From Hyposmocoma kahamanoa (lineage: Eukaryota > Arthropoda > Insecta > Lepidoptera > Cosmopterigidae), in the NCBI RefSeq assembly GCF_003589595.1, contig NW_020654878.1, forward strand, positions 275,537 to 339,536: DNA of 64,000 nt. The letters are read 5' to 3'. Shown here in pieces: positions 1 through 13,100 of the stretch. The notes below the pieces were generated by a model. It did no database searches, was not told the DNA's origin, and was given only the letters and a program-made list of their open reading frames with translations. Position numbers and translations under genes: made by a program. Each line of letters starts with the position of its first letter. Within the stretch, counting starts at the first letter, position 1.

Positions 1-2411
1 TGATAACTTAAGACGATTAGCCTGCATTGTATCGTCTGATTAATCTGTCAATATAAGGCTGTGGTATGAAGTGAACGCAAACAACAAATCAGAACGGTTA
101 AAGACTCGTTTTGAGATGCTACAGACTACGGCGACGACAAATGACGCGTAGCGTGATTTACGTAGTAGATAATAACGATAGAGCACTTCAAAATGAAAAC
201 GAAAATTTAAAATTTCTTTAGCTCAGCTACTTCGAAGCACATTGCTCTCGCATATGTTATTCCGCCACAGTTCGTAATGGCTAAGAATACACCAAACATT
301 TACTTACAAGCAACTGCGCATAAATGACACAATAAAAATAAATTAAAAATCTAAAGCATTCACGAACAGTATTACCTACAGCACATAAGGTGCAAATGAA
401 AAGAAACCTGCATCCCGGGATTGCTTGTCCAATGACCACTGTGAACATTTCCGTCTGAATGCCAACCATAATTGAGACACTTGTAGCTTTAACAAATCCC
501 TATCGCTTGCAAAAACATGTCAATGCACGTAATTTGCATAGACGTATGAGTTTACGTAATAATATGATGTAAAGTTAACATAATAACATACTAAATAAAT
601 TAAAGGTAACACGCAAAAGAGGCATTTTGGCTATTGGTCGTTGAATTATTATTATTATTATATTACGCAAAGCCACATAGGGGTCAATTGGGTCAATCAA
701 CTTTTTTATCACGTCTAAAAAATGGCATTTGTTAAAGGTAATCTGAAATGATAGTATGATAGTTATCATATCCTAGTCTTATCTAAGATATGAAGAGACG
801 TTTATGCATTATTTTTGAAAGTGTTAATAACAAACTTAATCTTACGTCCAGTCCCTACGTTTATTGCGGTACCGGAACTTACTGTGTGTGTGTATACGCG
901 TATATGATAAGGTTGTAAGAAAAACATTGTTATAATTTTTTATTTATTATTACCTCTTTCATGCATAATCAAACAAATTGGGTCTTCTAGAAAATATTCA
1001 TTATTATGGAGTAGGTACTATTTATATGAAGTTTTGTCTCTTGTGTGACACAAGAGTCATCTATAAAGTCATTTTTCTTTTGGATACACACTTTTATTAA
1101 TCATAAAAAAAATTGCTCCATTTAAAAATGTTGGGACAACCGAGAGTTAATAAAAAAGTTGATTGACCTATAAACGTGTTAGTAAGCTTCAATTGTGTTT
1201 AAAGTAAATGTTTACTTTTATTCAGAAAAAGCTTCTATTGCATTAAATTGCTATTAAAGGTTCCATCATTGATTCGACAACCAAAACTCGCAAGAGTGTG
1301 TAATTTATGGTTAGCTCTCGCCGCTTATGTTCAAACTAGCAGCTATTTTCGGCATATACTTTCTATCTCTTTATATGAAAAAAAAAACCAAAATAAAATG
1401 ATGCAATTTCCTGACCATTCAATGAACTTTATTTCCACCACCGCCACTGAATTTGCAGATCGTTAAAATGTGAATCACATGAGAAGAGAACACGATTTTG
1501 TTGCTCGGCAAAACACGTGTTAAATCGATAATACGAGAATAGCGAGACCCATTTTCTACCCATACTTGGACGTTGCTGTCAATTTTTCTTATCACTTTCG
1601 TTTTCAAGATAATCTGAAGAGATAAAACTAACACATGGTTTAGTTTACTTACTATACTGTTACTTTTAAACACATTATTTAGTTTACTAATGTAGATTTA
1701 GCATTCATTGCTTATTTTACTATTTCAATGCAATTTGATCAATCATTATAAGCGAAACAAATCAATAAAAGCTATAACTTTCGTAAGTACTCAATCATTC
1801 ACCCTGTTTGTAAATAATACCGCACCGAAAGTGCTACGGCGTAGCATGACCGCTTACCCAAGAATGAAAGGTTGCGAAGCATCTAAGTATTGTAGATTAC
1901 GAGTGTGTTATGCGGTTGTGATAAAGGCATTAAAATTTCATCATACGGGAGATAAAGAAAGTCACTAACGGAAGGTCGAAATGGGTCGAAATCGTGGGAA
2001 AAGAACAAATCTTTTCATTTCCACGAAGCAGGCGGCAATCTTGCGGAAATATGAGCTCGTACCGGAAGTAATGCACGAACTTTGGACAATGGTTTTTGGT
2101 CTTAGAGGATGGAAAAAATTGTCTAAGTTTTTGGGCGGCAATATCATATGTAAAGCCTACGTCAGATATTCATTTGCGACATCGAAAGAAGGTTGAATAG
2201 GGTGTAGAAAAGTTCCGATTACGGTAATGACAGTTCTCTATTGTCTGATTGAAGCCCGACGGCAGTCACTGCCGCAACAAAATCTCATAAAATAAATAAA
2301 AGAAATGAAGAATAAGGTGTATGGCTTTAAGCCAAAGTTGTTAAAGGTTTCAACAAAAAAATGTCCCGTAGACATTCTCAAAATTTATTTGATCAAGATG
2401 CGTTTATCGCG

Positions 2412-2655
2412 GAGGTCTTTATTCCATTCTATTGTGGGAGAAAATAAATAAATTTATGTATTTATTATAATTAATGCGCCACTACAATAGGCCGTCAGAT
2501 ATGGCCGCGTTACCTAGCAGATGGGAGACTACAGAACCTAAGTCGATCTCTCTCTAAGCAGTAGCTTAATGTAATGTAATGTAAATGTGACGTTTTCAAG
2601 TGTAAATTTATTTTACTTATGGAATAAATGATCTTTGACTTTGACTTGACTTCTC
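2412..2655 (+). repeat. RTE-like retroelement 3' tail
   Basis: The segment ends with a TTTACTTATGGAATAAATGA stretch and then repeats of CTTTGA. Such tails, a polyadenylation-like signal followed by a short tandem, are typical of lepidopteran RTE-clade 3' ends. No coding part is recognisable. Boundaries are approximate and the assignment rests on recalled family appearance. Confidence 0.45.
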
Positions 2656-2913
2656 CTGAAATAACAAGTTAATTTACTAAAAAAATGACTTATTGAGTCA
2701 CCGTTTTCTTGAGACAAGAATTACGTTTAGACAAAACGTCCATTTATTCTTTCGTTTAGCGTCTCAAAAAATATTATATTGTAGAAAGGAAATATATTTG
2801 AAGAAAGTTAAAAAACGTTATTGGAAAATAGAAAAAACAATTGAAAAGAAAAATAGGAATAAGTTATTTTATTAAAAAATGTACAAACCTTAACAAAATA
2901 CACTAGAGAAATC

Positions 2914-3135
2914 CCGCCTTGGCATACAGGAAGTGTACTCCCGTTCTCCGTCCCACATCTGTTTGTAACAATTACTGTCAAATAAGTAATACTCGTCCAA
3001 ATCAAAAGAATGTCCTGTATGAAGCTTCATTCGCATCATGCATTTTTGAACTTGGTCGAGTATTAAATAAGTGCTTATTTGGCGATAATTGTTTCGGACG
3101 AATTTCGGACGAAGAGTAGACTCCCAGGTGTGGTT
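2914..3135. repeat. Fold-back (MITE-like) repeat, copy 1
   Basis: The left half contains TTACTGTCAAATAAGTAAT and the right half its approximate inverse near 3058-3105, so the segment folds on itself imperfectly. A relative lies at 25572-25735 and shares the TATGAAGCTTCATTCGCAT core, the GTTTCGGACGAAG end and the flanking CGTTCTCCG. A shorter relative with the core lies near 15275. Confidence 0.5.
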
Positions 3136-3631
3136 CGTTTTAATTTTGTAACACACATTTGCTTGAGTCCGGCATTAAGAGTGTATCAGCTAAAAAAATG
3201 TCACTGAGTTCTCGAGACGCCTCTCAAGATATTCTGCATTAACAGATTATTATCATTGCCAGATGTTAAGTACTATTCTAAGTGACGTAGACTCTGCATT
3301 TGGTTAATTATGGCTGAATAACAATCTTTGGCCGCGGCTCAAGTACGTTACATTTATTACCTTCACTTGAAATAGGTGAGGCATAGGTGAGGAGTTTTTT
3401 TTATTGAAATGTGTTCATACCAGCGGAAATATCTAAGATTATTGTTACCTTTCGTTAACTTTGTATGCAATGTACCATTCAAAATAGTAACATTTTTTGA
3501 AATAAGAAATTTAAAGAGAATTAACTTGAAGTTTGACTCACAAATATTTTTCAAATTTTATTGCGTTCGACAAATGCGTTATTTTGTTTTCATGCGACTT
3601 GAAAAAAGGAGTAGGTTCTCAATTCGTTAAT

Positions 3632-3965
3632 ATTTTTGTGTGTGTATGTTTTACGCGGTTACCCCGACGTTAATTGTGAACCGATTTTGATGATTCTTCT
3701 TTTGTTGGAAAAGGGTGATATTCCACCTCGAAGGGTGACAAATCTAGGGTCGAATTTCACCCACTTTCCGTTAACCGATTTCAACAAAACTCGGCACATA
3801 GATGTAAATCCAATAAAAGTAATCTGAGCTGATCTGATGATGGGAATGGTGGACAGATGAGAGGAACTCCTCAAAAGTGTATAGCGGCTACTTTGACTTT
3901 GGGCCCATACGATCCGTTTTGACGAGAACTTCCACATGCATTGCAATTATCGTTGAGGCGACCGC
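3632..3965. repeat. Probable dispersed lepidopteran repeat just upstream of CHT exon a
   Basis: A moderately GC-rich stretch with phrases such as TTTTACGCGGTTACCCCGAC and AACCGATTTTGATGATTC that I recall from many lepidopteran intergenic sequences. There is no second copy in this window to align, so the call is from memory and boundaries are approximate. Confidence 0.35.
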
Positions 3966-4074
3966 GGTAACGAAAAGCAAATTTTTGAGGCCGGTTTTTT
4001 TATTTCAAAAAATTCCTATGATACCGCTATTAGGTATACTGCTATGTGTAAGGTTAACGGTTTTTATTTGACAG

Positions 4075-4182
4075 CAACGTGGGTGGGCGGCGGCTACATC
4101 AACGGCACGGCGGAGGCCATCTACACCTCGGGCCTGGTCTGGTGCCAGGCGCCTTTCGGCTACGCGCTCTCGCTCGTCTTCG
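4075..4182 (+). CDS. CHT: CHT exon a: [14 protein letters not shown] block
   Basis: The exon follows a TTTGACAG acceptor and ends at a G|GTGAGC donor. It begins with the last two bases of a split Ala codon and ends with one base of a Gly codon. It encodes the conserved stretch from ATWVGGGY through GYALSLVFG, which covers the second transmembrane region of the LeuT-fold symporter. The immediately preceding exon (IGLLVG-type sequence in relatives) was searched for in 1-4074 and not found. Confidence 0.95.
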
Positions 4183-7100
4183 GTGAGCGTTTGCCTTTAG
4201 TACTCACCGTCTGTTATATTTGTCTGCCCGCTTAACTCTTGCTGTGTGTGGTTCTCTGTACCCCATGTACAGGGTACACCCTGTTCTAATTATAAATATA
4301 CAACAATGCCACTTCTGCGTTAAGTTGTTGACGTTGTTTCAGTTAAATGATGACAAGATTTGCTTGGTCGAGAATTAGTAAATCCTTTAATAACCTTACA
4401 ATGACTCATTTACACGTGATTGAAATTGGCGGTCTACCATCATGCATGCCGTTATCCATACCATCATGCATGCCAATAGTATCCAATTGCTTGATATTGC
4501 TAGGAAAATAATGTTCGATTCGCTTATGAGTGAATAACGAAATAAAACAGGCCCACAGTGGGTGCTTCATTGATGTCATGATCGTGGCGCGCAGGTGGCA
4601 TCTTTTTCGCGAACCCGATGCGCAAGCAAGGCTACATCACGATGCTGGACCCGCTTCAAGATTCATTCGGCAGCCGAATGGGTGGGCTGCTGTTCCTGCC
4701 TGCGCTCTGCGGGGAGGTCTTCTGGGCTGCGGGCATCCTCGCCGCGCTCGGTGAGTCCATAACATTTAAATTTTTTGTACATCGCATATCTTCTAAGACG
4801 AAGCAACTAAAATGGTTTGCAACACAAAGTATTCACTACACATATTGTCTTTATTTCACGGGTAAGTAAATCACATTTGAAATCGTTATATTGATCAAAT
4901 TTTACTATTCATTTAAAGGCAGCTTATTCTTTGCGAATAAACATTTGTCACTACCTAAGAACTGTCGTGATCAAAAATGCAACTTTTGAAAAGGCTTCCA
5001 ATCATGAAAATACCAGCTCTACATAATAAGTCTTACTGAATTTGACTCCCGTGGGGGAAGCAAAATATGTACGCAAAATTAAATATCGCACTTTATGTGT
5101 GAAGTGATATTCAAACATATCAATATATTAATTTAGAACAGTTAAAATGTTGTATTAATAACAGCATTCTGCATTGAGCTGCAGCGCCGCCGACGGCGCG
5201 GCCGTTCAGCGAGGCCAATCTGGCATTGCGCTAATGGACGACGATAGCATCTGTTGAAACTGGGCTTTGCCTGAAATTTATGTTTTATGAGCTATTTTTG
5301 GTTGCATAATCTTAATAAAAAAATTAAAATAGTTATAAAATTAATAAAAAAATTATCAAAGTAACAACTGTCTATACTCTTACTATGGATTACCAAAATT
5401 TTTGCCAGAAGTTTCATGTCCAAAAAAAACGCTTTAACCAGAATATACGAGTAATCTTAATTAGTATGTCTAAATCTTATTTTCATGTGTGTGACACGAT
5501 ATATATCACGATAGATTATCCTTTTACATTTTGTCCGTCTAAAATAGCGGTCTCGCTGTGGGTAGAGCAAAGTGCAAAGGGCAGACGAAGGTAAAATATT
5601 CATACCTCCTCCCTCCGTTTTGCTACATCGCTCCGCCCCGTCGCAAATAATCTTCACTGTTATTAGACTTGGGGAAAAGCGTTACATTTCTATCACCGTG
5701 ACAATCGTTCCAGTTATAAAAAAATCACAGCGACAAATCACCGTGATTATGTCACGCGTGTCACTTATATCACAACAAACGGTTTTGGCAAGCGGCTACT
5801 TTTTATTAATCGTTACGCTTAATTTCGTCTGAAAAATGGATCCGCAATAACCTTCACAGTTTCACAGGCTTGTCGCATTATTGGTTAATAAGACATGCGG
5901 TGTGTTTATGATTTTGGGTCAATTTTGTACAATTATCTTATTTGTGTTTACAGTATTTACACGGTATTTACGCTGATCTAATTATTTCTTAGTTCGTAAT
6001 TAGAATTAAAAAATAAAAGTGAACTACAAGGAGTAGCGCACTCGCCAGTCTCTACGGTAGAACGGAGATCAAGCATGATTTTGTTTGTAAAATACGTCGT
6101 ATATTACTTTGACATGAGTGACGGAGACAGTGGAACGGAGATACCTACTATTTCTGTGATTTTTTCATCGTGACGTTGTCTATTATCCACCTCTAACTGT
6201 TATTGATGCTCTCTCCGGCAAATACTTTTGTGTCTTTATTTGATTATTTGACTTTATTTGACTGATGTAAAAACTTATGCGTAATATCACATTTGGCACA
6301 CAATTTCATTGATATTACAATTCACAGTTGTGTGGGGAGCACTCAGATCTTCGGGTCGTATTCCAGAACTCTACTCAATGCTCAAATCAGGACTTGAGTA
6401 TGATTTAAAGCACTGAAAATCATACTCAAGGCCTTGCCATTAGGGTCAAATTTCCAGTGATTGAAATCATACTCAAGTGCTGACTTGAGCGTTGCGTAGA
6501 GTTCTGGAATACGACACTGAATGTATGATTATCTGCCAGAATCTGCTTGGCACGAGCTATGGTCTCTCTATGATGGTCTCGTGGTGGGTGTCGTTATTGA
6601 CACCAGAAAAAATATTTAAGATAAATTACGACGACCCTTTAAAAACTGGTTCAAACTTGTTTTAACGAAGCCAATAAACTATGTCAAATGACGAAGAAGT
6701 CTTGTTAGTCTCAAATCGTTGCTTCTTTTTGTCCGTCAGTTATTGTCGGATATTTTTTTTAGAACACGTCACAAGAGCCATTTAATGAATGAGCATTTCG
6801 CCTGTGGGGAAACCCGTCTCGAGGCACATTGCGGTATCATTACTTCGACATTGGCCAACCGTGTATTTTATCTAATTTGGGTATAATTAACCTCTAAATT
6901 CCCGTGTGTACAATGTGCGATATTAGTGTTTCGTGTGTGTATATACAAGTCAGAATGTAATAAAAAATAACCAATTAGCAGTATAATAAACACACCTGTC
7001 TAAATTATACTTAGTACATTACTAGTTTTATTTTGTTTCGGAAGGAATACCGGCTTCTAATAATAATAATATTTTTTAATTTTTATTGAATTGATATTCA

Positions 7101-10100
7101 ATTATTTTTTTGTGAAATTCCTCCACTAGTTTGTTGTAATTATTAATGCAAAGATCGAACACGGGCGGATCGAAGGAATTTTTTCTGAGTGTTCGATCTT
7201 TGTATTATAATAATATACATATTCGGGAAATAACGCCTCTCCCATATACAAATTCAAAATTAATCTTTTAGGCCTTGGGAGAGGCGAGAGTCTAAAATAA
7301 TAATAATAACGCACACATTCAACATAGCCACGCACTAGGGAAACCCTGTGCCGCGGGTACCATGGACACACACAACCACAAATTACACCCAAACTCACGA
7401 GATAAATAAATGTAGGGCATACAAATATTTCTCCCGGCCCGGGGATAGAACCTGGGACCTCTGCGTGCCAGTCCGACATGGTCACCGTTCGGCCACGAAG
7501 GCAGCTAAATTAATTAAGGTCTGAATTATTCCAATTCAACACATTTACTTCTTTTAGATCGCCGATCTCGAGCTTATCCCAATGGGAGAAAATCGATATC
7601 TCACTTGTGTTGGCACCTGCCGACGCTAAAAACATTTCGGAATCGGATTGATCAAAGAGCTATTTCCCTTTTTGTAAATGTTCAATGGAATACAATACAA
7701 ATATAAATTTATTTATTTCCTCCCGACAGCTCAAAATATTACAATGACAGCTTGTATAGATATATTCGGCGTCCCATCGAAAACGAAAGGGACAACGATA
7801 AATATTAATTCCTTTTAAATAACAATTCAGGCATCATAAAAGTACAGGATGTTTTTTTCACATTTGTTTGGTTCGATTCCCAGACGAGGTAAGCAACTTT
7901 AAGTCTTTCAATACTTTATTACTTACCTACTTTTAAAAATAAAACAATGTCCATGAAGCAAATATCCTAAGCACAATATTTAAAGAACTTTCCCGCCATA
8001 TCCCACAGCCGTGGGATGCTCTGCAAATGTTAACAAGGTTATAGTGAGGGACTGGTATTTAATCTAAAACCTGTAAAACCTATGTTATGGATTTAGTCCA
8101 CCCCGCAGAAGTAACAGGCAAATTGTACGTAATTTTTTAACACATACCCGTCCAATAAATCGTCGCTTGGTATTAGGTGATGTTGTGGCCAAGTGTGAGT
8201 GCTTATAAATATATAATAATATATAACGTATACATACAGTTACCAAACCTTTATGTATTACAAAAGTTCAACAAATGGGATCGGATTTAAAAAGGATAAA
8301 AAATAAGGTTCTTTGTGTCTAGAAAGAACCGAAGTATATATTTATATGTCTAGGTAGTATATTAAATCACTTACATTACGAGTATGTATGCTATTATTTA
8401 AATTTTCCGTGTCATCCCTATGGCCTAGGTGGTACGCGCCTAGATGGTCGCTCCATTAGGTATGTGGGGGGAAAAGGAAGTGAGGTTGTAAATGTTTCCA
8501 CGGCAAGAAACGCATAGACGCCTTACAGGATGGAAAATAGTTTAAGATAGACGCGAACTTCGCCGTAGACTCATACGCAAAAGAGTGTTTGTTGTATAAA
8601 TATTTTTAGGTTGGTACACACACTTCTTGTTGTCAATCGATGGTATTTAGCCCAATGATATTATCTATCACAATAGAAACCAGTCAATGGCTCCAGGTAT
8701 TTTATCTCGCTATATGATAATCCTTCCACGTTCATTCCTAAACTCACCAATTTCTTCAAATTATGTAAATTATGTATATTCCCCTTTTTTAATAGTAATT
8801 ATATCTTGCGGGCGTCTCACATAACATATTAAATACTTGTCTATACACAAATGTTTGGTATACACCTGTGGTATACACCTTTTTCAATATAACTCCAATC
8901 TGTACATCATCAAAATTCACAATGTATAAAGTTTGTACTTTCTTACTTGGTACTCCCACAATAGCCGCTGTGTAGCAGAACCTGCAGAAGCCTCTAAGAG
9001 TCGTATTCTAGAATTGTACTCAATGCTCAAGTCAGGATTTGAGTATGGTGGTATGGCACTCGAAATCATACTCAAGTCCCTGTCGTTAGGGTCGTATTTC
9101 CAGTGCTTGAAATCATACTCAGATCCTGATTTGCGCATTATATTTTTAGGATGATGTTGGGGCTGCCTAGTTTTTGCAGTGCGTCGGGGATGTTTACAGA
9201 ATATGAGACGGATGGTTTTGCTGCCATCCTCCGAAAAAAGACAGCCCATCCCTGATGCGCAGGGTGCGGGACAGCCCCAACAGCATCCTACAAACTGTAG
9301 CTGGTAGGATCACCTCTCCCATGTGGCAATGCTTCGTAAGGAGGGTGATTTAACCAATTGATGATGTACAAATATTTACTAACACTAGTTTATAAGCTCT
9401 TTTCTATTATTATTATTATTACTAACAAAATATGGAACTTGTTGTCCGAAATAAAAGTATTTTATTTTATTTATTGAGTAGAGTTCTGGTATACGACCCT
9501 AAGATTACTAAGCTGAACTACTTTCGATACTCGTGAAATCAGAACAGGACACTGGCAATAAGCAAAAAGAAGGAGAAGAATAAAACCAATCGGAGACATA
9601 TGACGCCATTAATTCTCTCCGCCAGCCGCTTGTGTAAAAACTAAACCGTACCGTATTTTGCGAACTAATGCATTTTTTGCAATCGCGCTCGGCTGTTCAA
9701 AAGATTTGTCGGTTTATAGAGAAGCTTGTAAAAAAGAAAAATATTTATTATCTGTGTTTTTTCGAACTACCTCGGCTAGGCGGGCTTTCTTAAAGCGTAT
9801 AAGTTTTTGATTTCGTTCGAACATTTAGCGATTTCTCAATTGAACCGTGGGGAACTGATGGCGGATTAGGGTCATCTCAACTTACCTTTTGTTAATTAGC
9901 CTGATCTGTTATCTTTGACCTTTTACACAGCTGAAATGTATTTATGGTAAAATTAGCAAAAGTTTATGAGTATAAACTTTATTGTGAAACAAACATAATT
10001 TAATTATTCTCTAACCCTTTGAAGGTCTGAACGTTGAATTTTTTTCATTTGTTGACTCGTGGTGGTATTTGTAAGTTTATTTTTATTATGTTTTGGAGCA

Positions 10101-13100
10101 TTACAGAGATTATGCAGTAAAACTTGAAATATTACTATATTTCAACTTCTCTCACGCGTTTATCCGCCTCTGTCACGGTAACTTAAACCATAAAAGCATC
10201 TAGGATTTGGTTATGTACCAAATTCTCGATACATTTATGTAAGCACTGATAGTACACGGATTTTTTACAAAGACCGCATACGTATCTCTTTGCTCCTTTT
10301 TACATTACAAATACTTGAATTACCTTTTTTTAACTTTTCTTTTATAAAAAGGCCCTAAAAGGCCTTTCATCATTGTCGAATATGTCAAAGAAACAATAAA
10401 ATCCAAGCAGATGAATCAAAATACTACCTAAGGTAGAGCCACTCTGTACACCGCTTTAAAAAAAGGCATGTCGTTGCCTGTGCTCAAATTTGGAAAACAA
10501 TTATTGTCAAAAGTTCACTTGCCGGGTGTCGGAGATTAACCTGAAATATCGAAAATCAATTTAAATTTCTACTTTATTTTATATTTCAATATGTATTTCC
10601 ATCTAATGTTACATTTTGCTTACATTATTAAACTACCCTCTAAAAGTTTCGCTGTAGCGGTTTCGTAGTTATCTACTTGTAATAATTAACTTATTAATTC
10701 CCCGAATGAGTCACCCACACGTGTATATAACTCTTAGCATCAGTCTTTTCATACCCGCCTTGCTATTCATAGTACCTCCTGGACTTTTTAAGTCATCCTC
10801 TACTGGTTGAGATGTGTACGTTGAGGCCGACCATTTCCCGAGTTTCCCAAGTAATGTCGCAATAACGAAGGCTAACATTCAAAGTAATCAATTAACTAAA
10901 ATAACATAAACTTCAGTTTGGGAGCTCGGCACTCGCGGCCGAATCGCCGACATTCATTTCATCAATCATTTCAGGCTCGCGCGCTTGAATTAACAAAGTT
11001 GCGTAGTTTGAAAATAATTAGGTAGTTTGTACGCGCTTCAAGAACTGAAGACTGATAAGAATACCCTTAGTCGAAATTTAAGTACGGCCACTGTTATTTA
11101 TTGTATCAATATAAACCGACTCATAGGATACTTATAAAATACATAAGTACATATTAGAAGTATTTTATATTTTAAATAATTAGTAATTACTGATGTCTAT
11201 AGCACAAGCGTTAGCGTTATCGTCACAACGCACAGAATACCAATAAGGTAACGTAGCGTCCGTCACCTTATAACCTAAATAAGTTACATGTAATGTTTTA
11301 TCGTGACGAATGTCAAACTTTTACGGAAGGGTTTAAGGTAAGTATTTGATGATGTTACAATTGCGCCCTATCTCGCCGCTCACCCTGTATGTTAATTTTG
11401 GGTCGAGTTACGCTTTGAAATACATTATACTTAAATTAACATTGGGGTTGCTGTTATCTTTTATCAATTTCATAATGTACTTATTATTATTAACTTACAC
11501 TTAACTAATGGAACACAAAATCAATACAGTATGAATTTTTTTATTATTGACGTTATGCGCTAATATCGCCACAAACGGTCGTCGCGTAAGTGATAATAAT
11601 ATAATATAGGCAAGTCGCAAAGAAAAAAAACGAGTATCAAAGCGATTATTTTTGCACGTGACATAACAAACCAAAGAAAACGAATCAAATACAAGCACCA
11701 AAAATATGTCACCTGCACTTTTATTTCTGCCTTTAAAATATATTACGCTGGCCTCGAAAAGCGCGTCTAGTGCGCCCTCATTCATGGAAGTCATGAAAGG
11801 TCAAAAAAACCGATTTAACCTAACATTCATAGTGTTACCTATTATGAAAAATGTGTATATACTTTACACTTTTGTACCATACTGATTACTAAATACGAAG
11901 TAGGAGACAGTAGCTGCAGCTGCTGCTGCTGCTGCTATACATACTGCAACTGTAACCAGAACTCCCATCACTTACCGGTAGTGGGTTTCCAGTATTGTAA
12001 TGCCAGTCGTTATGATTCTCGTAGCGTATCTTACTAAATATGTTCGTCCCCAGGTGCAACACTAGCAGTAATCATCGACATGGACCACCGCACGTCAGTG
12101 ATCTTCAGCGCGTGCGTGGCTGTGTTCTACACGCTTTTTGGCGGGCTGTACTCCGTCGCGTACACCGACGTCATCCAGCTGTTCTGCATCTTCATCGGCC
12201 TTTGGATGTGTATCCCATTCGCGTGGGCCAATCAGCACGTAAAACCGCTGTCCTCTATGGATGTTGATTGGATAGGACACGTCAAGTCCGAATACTATTG
12301 GTTCTATGTGGATTATGGCTTGCTGCTAATCTTTGGAGGAATTCCGTGGCAGGTGTGAATGCATACCTTCTCTTATAACTTGTACCAGTATGAAGCAATG
12401 GTACAGTAATGTATAGTATAGCTGCTTCTTATTACAGCCGACCTTCTCATTTTGCTGATGACTCGTGAACATTCACTTTTCACGTCACGTAGATTACAAG
12501 AAAGCCAAAATTATGGCTGTCAAAATTTGGGCCAATTTGTCTACGCGACAAGCCGACCTTTATTCTACCGTCGGATGTTTTTTCTTCTTCTTTCTCTTAA
12601 GGTTACTGATTAGAGGTGCTTTTGTGCAGGTGTATTTTCAGCGCGTACTGAGCAGTAAGACAGCGGGGCGCGCGCAGGTGCTGTCGTACGTGGCTGCCGT
12701 CGGCTGCATCTTCATGGCCATCCCACCCGTGCTCATCGGCGCCATCGCCAAGGCTACAGGTTACCTCATTTCAAACATTGCAGTTTAAATTTGCTTATAT
12801 TTCAGGTAACAAGTCATTTGGCTGTTTTTATTATCTGCACGTTTTTCGTAAAGTTAGCGGTGTTATTGAACTTTTTGTACTAGCGTCTACAATACAAAGA
12901 GTTTGACTTCAGATAAAAAATACTTTACAAACAAAGAGAAATATGTTCTGTATTTGTCATGTAGCGTGGAATGAGACGGACTACCATGGTGACTTAACGC
13001 CGGAAGGCGAGCTGACCCCGGATCAGACCTCAATGATCCTGCCGCTAGTGCTTCAGCACCTCACGCCCGACTTCGTCTCGTTCTTCGGCCTCGGTGCCGT

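Larger units (their letters stand above)
1..4074 (+). other. Upstream intron of CHT with repeat remnants; no exon found
   Basis: No open frame here resembles the CHT N-terminus, so the 5' exons should lie beyond the left edge. The region is AT-rich with only short random frames. It holds an RTE-like 3' tail near 2412-2655, a fold-back repeat at 2914-3135, and a probable dispersed repeat at 3632-3965. The rest shows nothing recognisable. Confidence 0.7.
4751..12053 (+). other. CHT intron b-c (7.3 kb) with MITEs and a SINE
   Basis: AT-rich intron. It contains a short GC-rich patch at 5171-5218, a 161-bp MITE at 6355-6515, an inverted SINE-A copy at 7294-7504 beside a 14-bp hairpin, a second MITE copy at 9000-9497 split by an RTE fragment, and a GCT/CTG run at 11911-11936. 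No exon is seen. Confidence 0.75.

Noticed and set aside
12465..12629. Apparent N-terminal extension of CHT exon d
   Set aside because: The open frame simply runs through intron. The acceptor at 12629 and conserved VYFQRVLSS define the exon start.
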